Origin: JBQTKD01 sp052389435
GTDB lineage: Bacteria > Actinomycetota > Actinomycetes > Sporichthyales > Sporichthyaceae
Assembly (NCBI GenBank): GCA_052389435.1
Contig: JBQTIB010000045.1
Coordinates: 1 to 29,177 of the forward strand
DNA length: 29,177 nt
Direction of reading: 5' to 3'
Below the pieces are notes generated by a model, which saw nothing but the letters and a program-made list of their open reading frames with translations, was not told the origin of the DNA and ran no database searches. Position 1 is the stretch's first letter, and each line of letters opens with the position of its first letter. Position numbers and translations under genes: made by a program. Below are positions 1 to 7,047 of this stretch, one piece after another.

Positions 1-221
1 GACAGAGATAGACTCTGACGGACAATCAGACATAGGTTTGTCGCTCCCGGACCACCGCCGACCCGCACCCGACCACCGGATTCTCAGGCCCCGACGCGGC
101 GCCATCGAAGATCGCCAAGTCGCACTCTTCTGGCACCAGGGTCGGAACCTCCGCGAGGCGCCCGCCACCCTTGGTGCAAGAAGAGTGGGCGACTGGTGGT
201 GGGGTCGGCGAGACTGGCCCC

Positions 222-779
222 GTGATCATCGACTTGGAGTCGGCAACGATGCCGAGGTCTTGCCGAATCTGGCTCGACGAGATTCCCGAGTCGGCCCGAT
301 CACGGGCTTTGGGCACCGTTTCGACCTACTGGAAGTTGCCCGAAGGCGCGACGGACGGACCTTCGCGGCGGGCGGCCTGGGGCTTCAAGGTGGGGCTTGG
401 CGGCAGCGGTCGGTACGGGTTCCTCGGCGCAGAGTTCGCGCCACACCAGTACGAGCGACTTGAAGTCCACGTCGACGTCCTGGAGCAGGGGAAAGACCCG
501 CCCGATCCGCGTGTTTCGGCGGCCCGGATCGGGCTACCCCACGAGTACGTGGGCGGCGTGCTGGCGGGCGCACTGTATGAACCCGCACTGCTTGGCGCCG
601 GCGCGCTGAGATTCAGATGGGCGGCTGTCCACGAGGTCGACAGCTCCTGGGAGGTGTTCCGTCTGCTCGCGGTGGGTGTTTCTCGACTCCTCAGCCTCCC
701 GCCAGATGCAGGCGAGATTCCCCGCGACTTGTTGCCCTATTTCGGCGGGGACCTGCCGGCGTCGCCAGGGGACGGCTGA
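222..779 (+). CDS. Unrecognised hypothetical protein (185 aa)
   Basis: I do not recognise this family. The frame is open from 171, but the reading before 222 is low-complexity (Gly/Trp/Thr). I chose the in-frame GTG at 222, which gives VIIDLESATM; an ATG at 249 is also possible. No clear Shine-Dalgarno site precedes any of these. The protein has no signal peptide or membrane helix. The middle contains YERLEVHVDVLEQ, which could be a beta strand, and the C-terminal third (WAAVHEVDSSWEVFRLLAVG) could be helical. It ends 55 bases before the next, frameshifted gene on the same strand. It lies on the presumed mobile-element side of the tRNA-Ala fragment, so it may be element cargo. Coding is supported by the length of the frame and the protein-like composition after residue 1; function is unknown. 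Confidence 0.5.
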   Translation: MIIDLESATMPRSCRIWLDEIPESARSRALGTVSTYWKLPEGATDGPSRRAAWGFKVGLGGSGRYGFLGAEFAPHQYERLEVHVDVLEQGKDPPDPRVSAARIGLPHEYVGGVLAGALYEPALLGAGALRFRWAAVHEVDSSWEVFRLLAVGVSRLLSLPPDAGEIPRDLLPYFGGDLPASPGDG

Positions 780-834
780 GGTCTTTGGACCATGGTTGCC
801 ACGGTCCGGAGCTCCGCGGTCGTAGCGTGACCAC

Positions 835-1247
835 GTGCAGCCCTTCTACGAAGTGACGGTCTCTCGCCCCTGGCATTGGGGCATCGCGATCATTGGCGCC
901 CCTGTGCAGAAGTACCGACTGAGTTGGGCCCTGGGGTAGTCACGGCGACCCACGAGTGTCTCGTCGTCAAAGTGCGCCACGCTCAAGACATCGAGCTCGC
1001 CGAAGGAGCCATGGACCTGGCGATCGCCACCGTGCGCCTGCGAAGCCTCTCCGAGCTCGGCGACGCCGATGACGTCCTCTACGAAGGCGATCTCTTGCTT
1101 CCCGATGGCAAGCTCGCTCTCGGCGATGCGGACAGCGAGGTGTCGCTCAACGCCGCACCTGCCAGCGCTCGTGTCCGGGTCCATTCCGCCATCGATCCGG
1201 AGTACGGAGTAACGGACGTGCGAATCGACGACATCGCGCCGACGTAA
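835..1247 (+). pseudogene. Unrecognised gene split by a single-base frameshift
   Basis: Two overlapping frames look like one protein. Frame one starts at GTG 835 (VQPFYEVTVSRPWHWG) and stops at TAG 937-939 after 34 codons. The second frame carries on with VVTATHECLVVKVRHAQDIE and runs to a TAA at 1245-1247. The join falls in the GGGG run at 933-936: one extra G would read SWALG-VVTATHEC without interruption and give about 138 aa. It may be a genuine mutation or a sequencing error in the G run. If only the second frame is used, TTG 876 is the available start. The product is acidic and soluble with no motif I recognise. It follows the hypothetical gene ending at 779 and precedes the tRNA-Ala fragment. 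Confidence 0.45.
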
Positions 1248-1396
1248 GGGTGGCGTTGTGGCGGCAGCGCTGACCACTTCTCCTGCAGGGCCGTGTAGCG
1301 AAATCTGTAGCAACCGCCCTGGAAACGGGCCGACCGCGGCAGACGATCACGGTCCTGACTTGGCTCAAGTCGCCTCCGACAGCCCACCGCACCGTG

Positions 1397-1441
1397 ATGG
1401 CATGGAAGGGGTCAGGGGTTCGTAGCCCCTCAGCTCCACCC
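1397..1441 (+). other. 3' fragment of tRNA-Ala(GGC), probable attachment-site scar
   Basis: The sequence fits tRNA numbering from the anticodon loop onward. The anticodon loop is 1397-1403 (T33, GGC anticodon). The 3' anticodon strand is 1404-1408, the variable loop 1409-1413, the T stem AGGGG/CCCCT 1414-1418 and 1426-1430 with a 7-base loop, the acceptor strand CAGCTCC 1431-1437 and discriminator A 1438. The acceptor strand pairs with GGGGCTG, including the G3-U70 pair that identifies tRNA-Ala. Upstream of the loop nothing fits: bases 1392-1396 cannot pair with 1404-1408, and no D arm is present. T replaces the universal A58, so the copy is not a working tRNA. A tRNA cut at the anticodon loop is what tyrosine-recombinase integration leaves. 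Confidence 0.7.
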
Positions 1442-1457
1442 TTCTGGTCAGCCGAAA

Positions 1458-1489
1458 CGCCTCCTGCTCAGGTAGCCGGAGGCGCTTTT
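1458..1489 (+). terminator. Rho-independent-type terminator after the tRNA fragment
   Basis: The stem CGCCTCC/GGAGGCG (1458-1464 with 1478-1484) has a 13-base loop and is followed by CTTTT. It sits 17 bases after the tRNA 3' end, as tRNA terminators do. Its presence suggests that the fragment is the original chromosomal 3' end rather than a copy carried by an element. Confidence 0.6.
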
Positions 1490-1845
1490 CGTTGCCGGAT
1501 GTAGCAGTAAGGGCGTTGCCAAGCGCCGTGGCAATCGCCGCGGCGGCGTGTCCCAGCTAGATGGCATGCCCGATCGCGGAAGAGCCGTCGGTCGCCGAGA
1601 CAGGTGATGCGCACGACCTCGACCCGGCGGGCGCGCTCGAGAATCAGGTAGATCACGTCGCCCACGTTGTCGGGGCCGAAGACCCAGTGACGCATCGCGC
1701 CCTCGGCGTTGTCCTCGCTGTATGAAGGTCCGTTCCACGGCGCGATCCGCAGGACGTCGAAGATCTCGCTGAGCGCCGGCAAGCCGTTGTCCGGCAGGCC
1801 AGCGATCGTGGCCACGACCTCCGGGGCCACGTCGAAGTCGTACAA
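1468..1845 (-). CDS. Small unrecognised protein, possibly with a decayed C-terminus
   Basis: It starts with TTG at 1845 and begins YDFDVAPEVVATIAGLP. The first 85 residues or so look like a compact domain with WNGPSYSEDNAEG, WVFGPDNVGD and VIYLILERARRVEVVRIT. From memory, similar short proteins of about 90 aa are common in actinobacteria and sit beside small partner genes, in the manner of RelE/ParE-sized toxins; this is only an impression. The remaining 40 residues are Arg- and His-rich and run into the terminator hairpin at 1458-1484. That suggests a lost stop codon or a frameshift near 1600. A small gene with an in-frame amber codon ends 9 bases upstream. Confidence 0.45.
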   Translation of the reverse strand: MYDFDVAPEVVATIAGLPDNGLPALSEIFDVLRIAPWNGPSYSEDNAEGAMRHWVFGPDNVGDVIYLILERARRVEVVRITCLGDRRLFRDRACHLAGTRRRGDCHGAWQRPYCYIRQRKAPPAT

Positions 1846-1854
1846 CCGCCTGGC

Positions 1855-1983
1855 TCAGTCGCCGTGAGCGGAGTTGCGCAGCCGCGCGGCGATCAGAGCG
1901 CGGACGTGGTTCAGCGGCGGGTCCTCTGAACTGGCCTACTTGGGTTGCGAAGCGTCGTACTCCCACGTGCGATGGGCGCCCAT
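1855..1983 (-). pseudogene. Tiny decayed gene with in-frame amber codon, partner of the 1468-1845 gene
   Basis: Reading from ATG at 1983 gives MGAHRTWEYDASQPK, then TAG, then in the same frame ASSEDPPLNHVRALIAARLR to a TGA at 1855-1857. That is 43 codons with one internal stop. The part after the stop is helix-like and basic. The spacing to the downstream TTG start (9 bases) suggests a two-gene unit, as in toxin-antitoxin pairs. A chance open frame cannot be excluded at this length. Confidence 0.3.
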
Positions 1984-2158
1984 GGCCCGGCCCACCTCGG
2001 TCCGTCTCACTCACGAGCAGGGATCGACATCTTCTCCGCCAAACCCGCGCATAGAGGGCGAAACCCTCCCGAAGACGGGCGTCCCGGCGCACACTCGCCT
2101 CAAGGTGCCGGGCGGTCCTCGTTCACCCGATCGCCCCAATCGCGTCGGCTCGGCGGCA

Positions 2159-2186
2159 TTGCGCGGCCGGGTCGGCGGACAATGAT
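2159..2186 (+). promoter_or_regulatory. Weak candidate promoter for the LCP gene
   Basis: TTGCGC (2159-2164) and AATGAT (2181-2186) are 16 bases apart and 31 bases ahead of the ATG. The match to sigma-70 consensus is only partial. Apart from this I see nothing in the stretch 1984-2216. Confidence 0.25.
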
Positions 2187-2216
2187 CTTTGGTTTGGGCA
2201 GCGACGGGGGGCCACG

Positions 2217-3566
2217 ATGGGCACGGAGTCGGATCGGCCCCGGCGCACGCCGCCGGTGAGCCTGGTGGTGCTCGCGTCGGTCGTTCCCGGCCTGGGGCAC
2301 CTGCTGGCCGGGCGCACGCGTACCGGCGCGGCACTGCTGGCGGCGGCCGGCGCCTCGGTGGCAGCCGGGGCCTACGCGGCCGGCGCCGTCACCGTCGAGC
2401 AGGTCCTGGTTCGGCCGGGGCTGTTGGTCGCCGTCGCCGCCGCGTTGCTCGTGGTCGCAGCCCTGTGGAGTGCCGCGATCTGTTCGGCGTACCGGGCGGT
2501 GGCTCCCGTCGGCCAGACGTGGGGCCGGCGGCTGCGCGCTCGAGTCCTGGTGCTCGCGGTGTGCCTGGGGGTGTCGGCGCCGGTTACGGTGGGCGCCCAG
2601 CAGGTCCACGCCGCCGCGCAGGCGCTCGAGGTCTTCGCGACCGAGGCCCCGGCCAAGGGCCGCAAGCCCTTCGCCGGGAAGAAGCGCGTCAACCTGGTGC
2701 TCCTCGGCGGCGACGCCGGCTCGAACCGGCGGGGAACGCGGGCGGACGTGATCGTGATCGCCAGCATCGACACCGTCACCGGCCGCACCACGCTGATCAG
2801 CCTGCCCCGCAACCTGCAGAACGTCCCGTTGCGCCCGGGCACCCGCCTGGCCCGCGCCTACCCGCGCGGGTTCAAGGACTTCTGGTTCGGGCTGTACACC
2901 GCGGTCGAGTCCAACCCGAAGCTCTGGCCCGGCGTCCCGGCCAAGCACGCGGCGGCCGCGGCGATGGCCGACACCGCCGGGTACCTGACCAAGTTGAAGG
3001 TCCACCACTACGCGGTGGTCGACATGGCCGGGTTCCGCCGGCTCGTCGACGCCCTCGGCGGAGTGACGATGAACGTCCGCTCCGGCAACGGCCGCCCGAT
3101 CCCGATCGGCGGGTCCACCAACGCCAACGGCTCGGTGAAGTCCCGACCGCACGGACAGATCGCCCTCGGAAAGCAGCACCTCGGCGGCTACAAGTCGATG
3201 TGGTACGTCCGGTCCCGGTTCAACTCCGGCGACGGCGAGCGGCAGGCCCGCCAGCGCTGCTTCCTCACCGCGCTGGCCCGTCAGGCCGAGCCGACCTCGG
3301 TGGCAAAGACCGTACGGCGATTCACCGCGGCGTCCCGCCAGATCCTGGTCACCAACGTGAGCACCGCCGATCTCGCCGACTACGTCGCCCTGGCCCGGAA
3401 GAAGGCGCGCAAGGCCCGAATCGAGCGCGTCACCATCCTGGACGTCGTCGGCTCCTCGATCCACCCGAACATCGGGGCAATTCGCGCCCGGGCCAACGCC
3501 GCCGTGGCGGGCGACGCCAAGCCGTCGGCCTACCGCGACCACGGAGCCAAGCGCCGGATCTGCTGA
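2217..3566 (+). CDS. LytR-CpsA-Psr (LCP) family cell-wall ligase
   Basis: LCP proteins transfer polyprenyl-linked glycopolymers (teichoic-acid-like polymers, or arabinogalactan in mycolate makers) onto peptidoglycan on the outer membrane face. This 449-aa protein has four hydrophobic segments in its first 125 residues (about 14-32, 37-57, 68-90 and 108-127). An extracytoplasmic domain follows. LCP signatures are NLVLLGGDAG at 159-168, the RxTRAD block ending at D177, SLPRNLQNVP from 195, YAVVDMAGFRRLVDALGGV in the middle, and RSRFNSGDGERQARQR with the conserved arginines. Several membrane spans before the catalytic domain, rather than one, is a variation seen in some actinobacteria. The start is ATG 2217 after a G-rich stretch. 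It is convergent with the thioredoxin gene. Confidence 0.9.
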   Translation: MGTESDRPRRTPPVSLVVLASVVPGLGHLLAGRTRTGAALLAAAGASVAAGAYAAGAVTVEQVLVRPGLLVAVAAALLVVAALWSAAICSAYRAVAPVGQTWGRRLRARVLVLAVCLGVSAPVTVGAQQVHAAAQALEVFATEAPAKGRKPFAGKKRVNLVLLGGDAGSNRRGTRADVIVIASIDTVTGRTTLISLPRNLQNVPLRPGTRLARAYPRGFKDFWFGLYTAVESNPKLWPGVPAKHAAAAAMADTAGYLTKLKVHHYAVVDMAGFRRLVDALGGVTMNVRSGNGRPIPIGGSTNANGSVKSRPHGQIALGKQHLGGYKSMWYVRSRFNSGDGERQARQRCFLTALARQAEPTSVAKTVRRFTAASRQILVTNVSTADLADYVALARKKARKARIERVTILDVVGSSIHPNIGAIRARANAAVAGDAKPSAYRDHGAKRRIC

Positions 3567-3576
3567 GACCGCACCA

Positions 3577-3593
3577 CCTGACGAACCGTCAGG
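3577..3593. terminator. Short hairpin between convergent genes
   Basis: CCTGAC/GTCAGG pairs over 6 bp with a 5-base loop. It lies between the LCP stop and the thioredoxin stop and overlaps the latter. There is no T run, so it is a weak bidirectional terminator at best. Confidence 0.3.
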
Positions 3594-3957
3594 GCGCCTC
3601 GCCCGAGGCCCCCGCCTCGCGGAGCACCTCCGCCATGTCCACGGCGAGCGCCTGGGCGATGAGGTCCTCGAGCGCCGCGGCGGGCAGCGCTCCCGGCTGC
3701 TGGAACAGGACCACGCGATCGCGGACGATCATCAGCGTCGGGATCGAGGAGACGTTGAACGCTCCGCTGAGTTCGGGCTGCGCCTCGGTGTCGATCGAGC
3801 CGAACACCACGTCCGGATAACGTTCGGACGCCGCCTCGTACACCGGGGCGAACTGGCGGCACGGGCCACACCAGGACGCCCAGAAGTCGACGAGGACCAG
3901 ACCGTCCCGAGCGACGATCTCGTCGAAGTTCTCCTTGGTCAACTCGACCGTTGCCAC
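3589..3957 (-). CDS. Thioredoxin
   Basis: A small dithiol-disulfide oxidoreductase of the cytoplasm. The active site WCGPC is at residues 29-33 (C30 and C33), and the cis-proline is in SSIPT (P73). Buried D24 lies in LVDFWASW. I chose GTG 3957 (122 aa) because AGGGAG stands 7 bases upstream; the frame stays open to an ATG at 4044, but that extension is Arg/Ser/Gly-rich and unlike a thioredoxin. The tail after about residue 105 is a short alpha-helical, Ala/Glu-rich extension. The gene appears to be single, 102 bases downstream of the dikinase pair on the same strand, with no thioredoxin reductase in the window. Confidence 0.93.
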   Translation of the reverse strand: MATVELTKENFDEIVARDGLVLVDFWASWCGPCRQFAPVYEAASERYPDVVFGSIDTEAQPELSGAFNVSSIPTLMIVRDRVVLFQQPGALPAAALEDLIAQALAVDMAEVLREAGASGEAP

Positions 3958-4059
3958 GCGGATCTCCCTGGGTCCCGACTTCCCTGAACTACCCGCAACG
4001 ACATCACGGCGCCGCCGATTCCCGCTCCCGTCCCGATCCGACACGCCATGCCGGGAGCG

Positions 4060-5310
4060 TTAGTCGGCTCCGCGCACCATGCGGGCGAGGGTTTGCAGCA
4101 GCGTCCACGCGAGGACGCCGTCGCCCTGCACCAACGGCTTGAAGTCCCAGCGGGTGATGCCCCGGCAGCGGAGTTCGCTCTCGGCGGTGACGGTTGCCGA
4201 GCGGACGCCCTCGTCGAGCAGAGCGATCTCGCCGAAGTAGTCGCCCGGGCCGAGCGTGCGGCGAAACTCGCCGCGCACGGTGACGGTGGCCGTGCCGGCG
4301 TCGATGAGATAGAACGCCGCGGCCTCCGAGCCCTCCTTGGCAACGGTCTCCCCGGCGGCGAACACGCGCTGGGTGAACAGGCGCGCGACGGCCTTGCGAT
4401 CGGGCTCGGCGAGATCGGAGAACAGCGGCACCCGCCCGATCTCCGCGGCGGCAGACCGGACCGGCGCCGGGGGTGGCGGCGGAGCCGAGCCCGCGGCGGT
4501 CGTGATCGCCCGGCACTGGAGCAGGTACAGGTGCCCGCCGGCGAAGGCCCACTCGATGTCGCGCTCGAGGCCGTAGGCCCGCTCGCAGGCGTCCGCCAAC
4601 TCCGACAGGGCCTGCAGTTGCGGGTCGCCGAGGCACAGCGTCTCCCGCACGTTGAACGCGATCTTCTCCTCGAACGTGCCGCCGCCCGGGGCGGGGCGGA
4701 TCGCGATCTTCTTGAAACCCGGGGTGCGTTCCAGCACCTCGCCGCCGCGCGCGATCCGGAAGGAGTCGGGAATGACCCGGCCCGCGACGACCGCCTCGCC
4801 GAGGCCCCAGTTCGCCTCGATCAGGCGTTCGTCGGCGCCGCCGATCGGGTTGCGGGTGAACATCACTCCGGCGGTGTCGGGCGAAAGCAGCGTCTGCACG
4901 ACGACGCCGACGCTCGGGCGTTCCAAGACCCCGAGCCGTTTGCGGTAGCCGATGGCCGAGTCGGAGTTGGCCGACCACCAGACCTTTCGCACCGCCTCTT
5001 CGAGGTCGTCGATCGACCGTACGTTCAGCACGGTCAGGTGCTGACCCGCGAAGCTCGCCCCGGCCGAGTCCTCCCCGACGGCCGAGGAGCGCACCGCGAC
5101 GGGCAACTGCATCGGCAGCGCGCGCGCCGCGGCGCGGAGCGCGGCCGTGGCCTCTTCGGCGCCGGCCGCGATCGCGTCGACGTCCGGTCCGGGCAGGGCC
5201 AGGCCCGGCGGAACCGGCAGGCCTGCTCGCAGCGCTTCGCCGAGCCCGATGGCCTTCGCGCCGTAGACCGCTTCGTCCTCGGCGTCGATCAGCGGCACGA
5301 TCCCGGTCAC
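4060..5310 (-). CDS. PEP-synthase-type ATP-binding subunit fused to a cyclic-nucleotide-binding domain
   Basis: This 416-aa protein joins two domains. Residues 1-300 or so match the N-terminal ATP-binding half of PEP synthase and pyruvate phosphate dikinase: GAKAIGLGEALRAG, VAVRSSAVGEDSAGASFAGQ, GVMFTRNPIGG, EANWGLGEAVVAGRV and ending HLYLLQCRAITT. A proline linker follows, then a cNMP-binding domain (from IGRVPLFSDL) with the phosphate-binding cassette GDYFGEIALLDEGVRSATV, which has the conserved Glu and Arg. The phosphohistidine domain is absent and sits in the upstream gene; the two overlap by GTGA (5307-5310), so translation is coupled. Phenylphosphate synthase is split in this way. Likely role: ATP-dependent phosphoryl loading of the partner's His, gated by cAMP or another nucleotide. 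The acceptor substrate is unknown. Confidence 0.8.
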   Translation of the reverse strand: MTGIVPLIDAEDEAVYGAKAIGLGEALRAGLPVPPGLALPGPDVDAIAAGAEEATAALRAAARALPMQLPVAVRSSAVGEDSAGASFAGQHLTVLNVRSIDDLEEAVRKVWWSANSDSAIGYRKRLGVLERPSVGVVVQTLLSPDTAGVMFTRNPIGGADERLIEANWGLGEAVVAGRVIPDSFRIARGGEVLERTPGFKKIAIRPAPGGGTFEEKIAFNVRETLCLGDPQLQALSELADACERAYGLERDIEWAFAGGHLYLLQCRAITTAAGSAPPPPPAPVRSAAAEIGRVPLFSDLAEPDRKAVARLFTQRVFAAGETVAKEGSEAAAFYLIDAGTATVTVRGEFRRTLGPGDYFGEIALLDEGVRSATVTAESELRCRGITRWDFKPLVQGDGVLAWTLLQTLARMVRGAD

Positions 5311-6932
5311 ACCAGTACCGTCACGGTGCCGGCGTCTCCGTCCACCCGCACCCGGGCGCCGTCGGGAATGCGCTCGGTCGCGTCGCGGGTGCCGACGACG
5401 CCCGGGATGCCGTACTCGCGCGAGACGAGCGCCGCGTGCGACAGCGCTCCGCCGCTGTCGGTGACGATCGCCGTGAGCAGCGGCAGCAGGATGTTGAACG
5501 CCTCGGTCGTCGCCTCGGTGAGCAGCACGTCGCCCTGCTGGATGCGGTTGAAGTCCGCCGGCCCGGCGACGCGGCGCACGAACCCCTCCCGGACGCCGGA
5601 ACTCGCGGCCAGGCCGCGGATCACAGTGCCCTCGTGCTCCTCGGCGGACTGCCCGAACATCTCCGCCATCGCGATCCCGACCGCAGCCATCAGGCGCTGC
5701 ATCGGCGGCGGGAGTTGGGAGGCGGCCGGCGGCGGCAACGGTGCATCGCCGATGTGCGCCGGGGCGTCCTTGGCCGTGTAGGTCAGGTGGTAGAGGTGAC
5801 GCGCCGCCAGATCCTGCGCGGTCGGGGTCGCCGATCCCTCGAGCACGGCGCACATCTCGTCGGTGGTCGCGAAGACGAAGTGTTCGGCGTCGTGCACGCG
5901 CCCGCGGTCGGCCAGGCGCCGGCCGGCCGCCATGGCGGCCCGGCGCATCAGGCCGGAGGCCCAGATGTCGCTGTAGACGCCGCGTTCGTCGCGCACCGAG
6001 TAGCCGATGCGCGCCTCCGCCAGCAGCGAGTCGTACGCCTCCCGGTGCTCCCGGGGCACGTGACCGCGCACCTCCGCGACCTGCGCCTCGTAGTCGGTCT
6101 CCACAGCGGCCGCGTCGATCGCCGTCGTGATCGAGCGCAGCAGGACCTCGGGCATCTCCAGGGCGTAGCGGCCCGAGATGTCGAAGCCGTCGAGCAGTCG
6201 GTACCCGACGAACTCCAGGTAGTCGTTCAACGCTCGCCCCGGTGCGGAGTCCTCGCGGCGCAGGCGTTCCAGGAGCGCGCCCGGGTCCTGCCCGGTGTCG
6301 AGGGCCTTGCGCGCCTCGGGGTCCGCGCGGAAGGCCGCGACGAGGGCCTCGTGCTGCGCGGAGCCGCCGCCGGAGATCCGGGACGCGCCGCGCATCAGGC
6401 CGAGCAGCTTCACCGTCGGCAGGCCCGTCCACGCCTGCGTCTGGACCAGGAAGTCGCCCGCCGGAATGACCGCGGTGCCGGTGAAGGCCATGTGCTGACG
6501 GATCATCAGAACGTGGTGGTCGCGGCAGCGGCGCAGGTGGGCCACCAGGTCGGCGTCGTCGAGCGACTCGGGGTCGATCGCCTGGATCGCCCGGTGCGCG
6601 CGCACCGAGTCGGGCTTGCGGACCTCCTCCCATTCCCGTGCCTGCTCACGCCAGCCCTTGGCCCCGAACACCTCGGCCGCGCGGGCCACGCGGGCGTCGA
6701 ACTCCTCCGACGGCAGCGGCTGCATCTGCGAGTAGCAGAAGCCGCCCGGGTAGGAGGTGACCCGCGTCTGCACCGGAATGCCGTAGAAGGCCGTGAAGTC
6801 GGCGAACCCGAGGGCGAAAGGCGTGGGATGCATGTCCGCCCAGTAGCCGGTGACCGGGCGGGGAAAGTGCACCGGGTCGAGCTCCCAGGACCCCGGCCCG
6901 GCGGGAAGGAACGTCAACGGCTGCTTGGACAC
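5307..6932 (-). CDS. PEP-utilising / phenylphosphate-synthase-like phosphohistidine subunit
   Basis: This 541-aa protein ends in the swivelling phosphohistidine domain of PEP-utilising enzymes. GGALSHAALVSREYGIPGVVG contains the phosphorylated His (H499), followed by DGARVRVDGDAGTVTV. The preceding 400 residues form the substrate domain, beginning LDPVHFPRPVTGYWADMHP and containing GLPTVKLLGLMRG. That layout (substrate part first, mobile His domain last, no ATP-grasp) resembles phenylphosphate synthase subunit A and the C-terminal part of rifampin phosphotransferase. The ATP-binding half is the next gene. I chose GTG 6932 because AGAGG lies 8 bases upstream; the longer open frame to 7007 is Arg/Ala-rich. 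Substrate candidates (phenol, a steroid or another hydroxylated compound, pyruvate) cannot be told apart by eye. Confidence 0.78.
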   Translation of the reverse strand: MSKQPLTFLPAGPGSWELDPVHFPRPVTGYWADMHPTPFALGFADFTAFYGIPVQTRVTSYPGGFCYSQMQPLPSEEFDARVARAAEVFGAKGWREQAREWEEVRKPDSVRAHRAIQAIDPESLDDADLVAHLRRCRDHHVLMIRQHMAFTGTAVIPAGDFLVQTQAWTGLPTVKLLGLMRGASRISGGGSAQHEALVAAFRADPEARKALDTGQDPGALLERLRREDSAPGRALNDYLEFVGYRLLDGFDISGRYALEMPEVLLRSITTAIDAAAVETDYEAQVAEVRGHVPREHREAYDSLLAEARIGYSVRDERGVYSDIWASGLMRRAAMAAGRRLADRGRVHDAEHFVFATTDEMCAVLEGSATPTAQDLAARHLYHLTYTAKDAPAHIGDAPLPPPAASQLPPPMQRLMAAVGIAMAEMFGQSAEEHEGTVIRGLAASSGVREGFVRRVAGPADFNRIQQGDVLLTEATTEAFNILLPLLTAIVTDSGGALSHAALVSREYGIPGVVGTRDATERIPDGARVRVDGDAGTVTVLV

Positions 6933-7047
6933 GGTGTCAACCTCTCGACGTGGAGGCGCCAGTCTTGCGCCGGCCGAGCGTGCGCGGCAAGCAGCCGCCG
7001 TGGGCAACCTCGGCAGGGCCCGGCCAGGCTGGGGACGGTCCGGCCGG

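Noticed and set aside
2100..3542. A 480-codon frame antisense to the LCP gene
   Set aside because: It is made of Arg/Gly/Asp/His-rich repeats typical of antisense frames in GC-rich genes; the opposite strand has clear LCP motifs.
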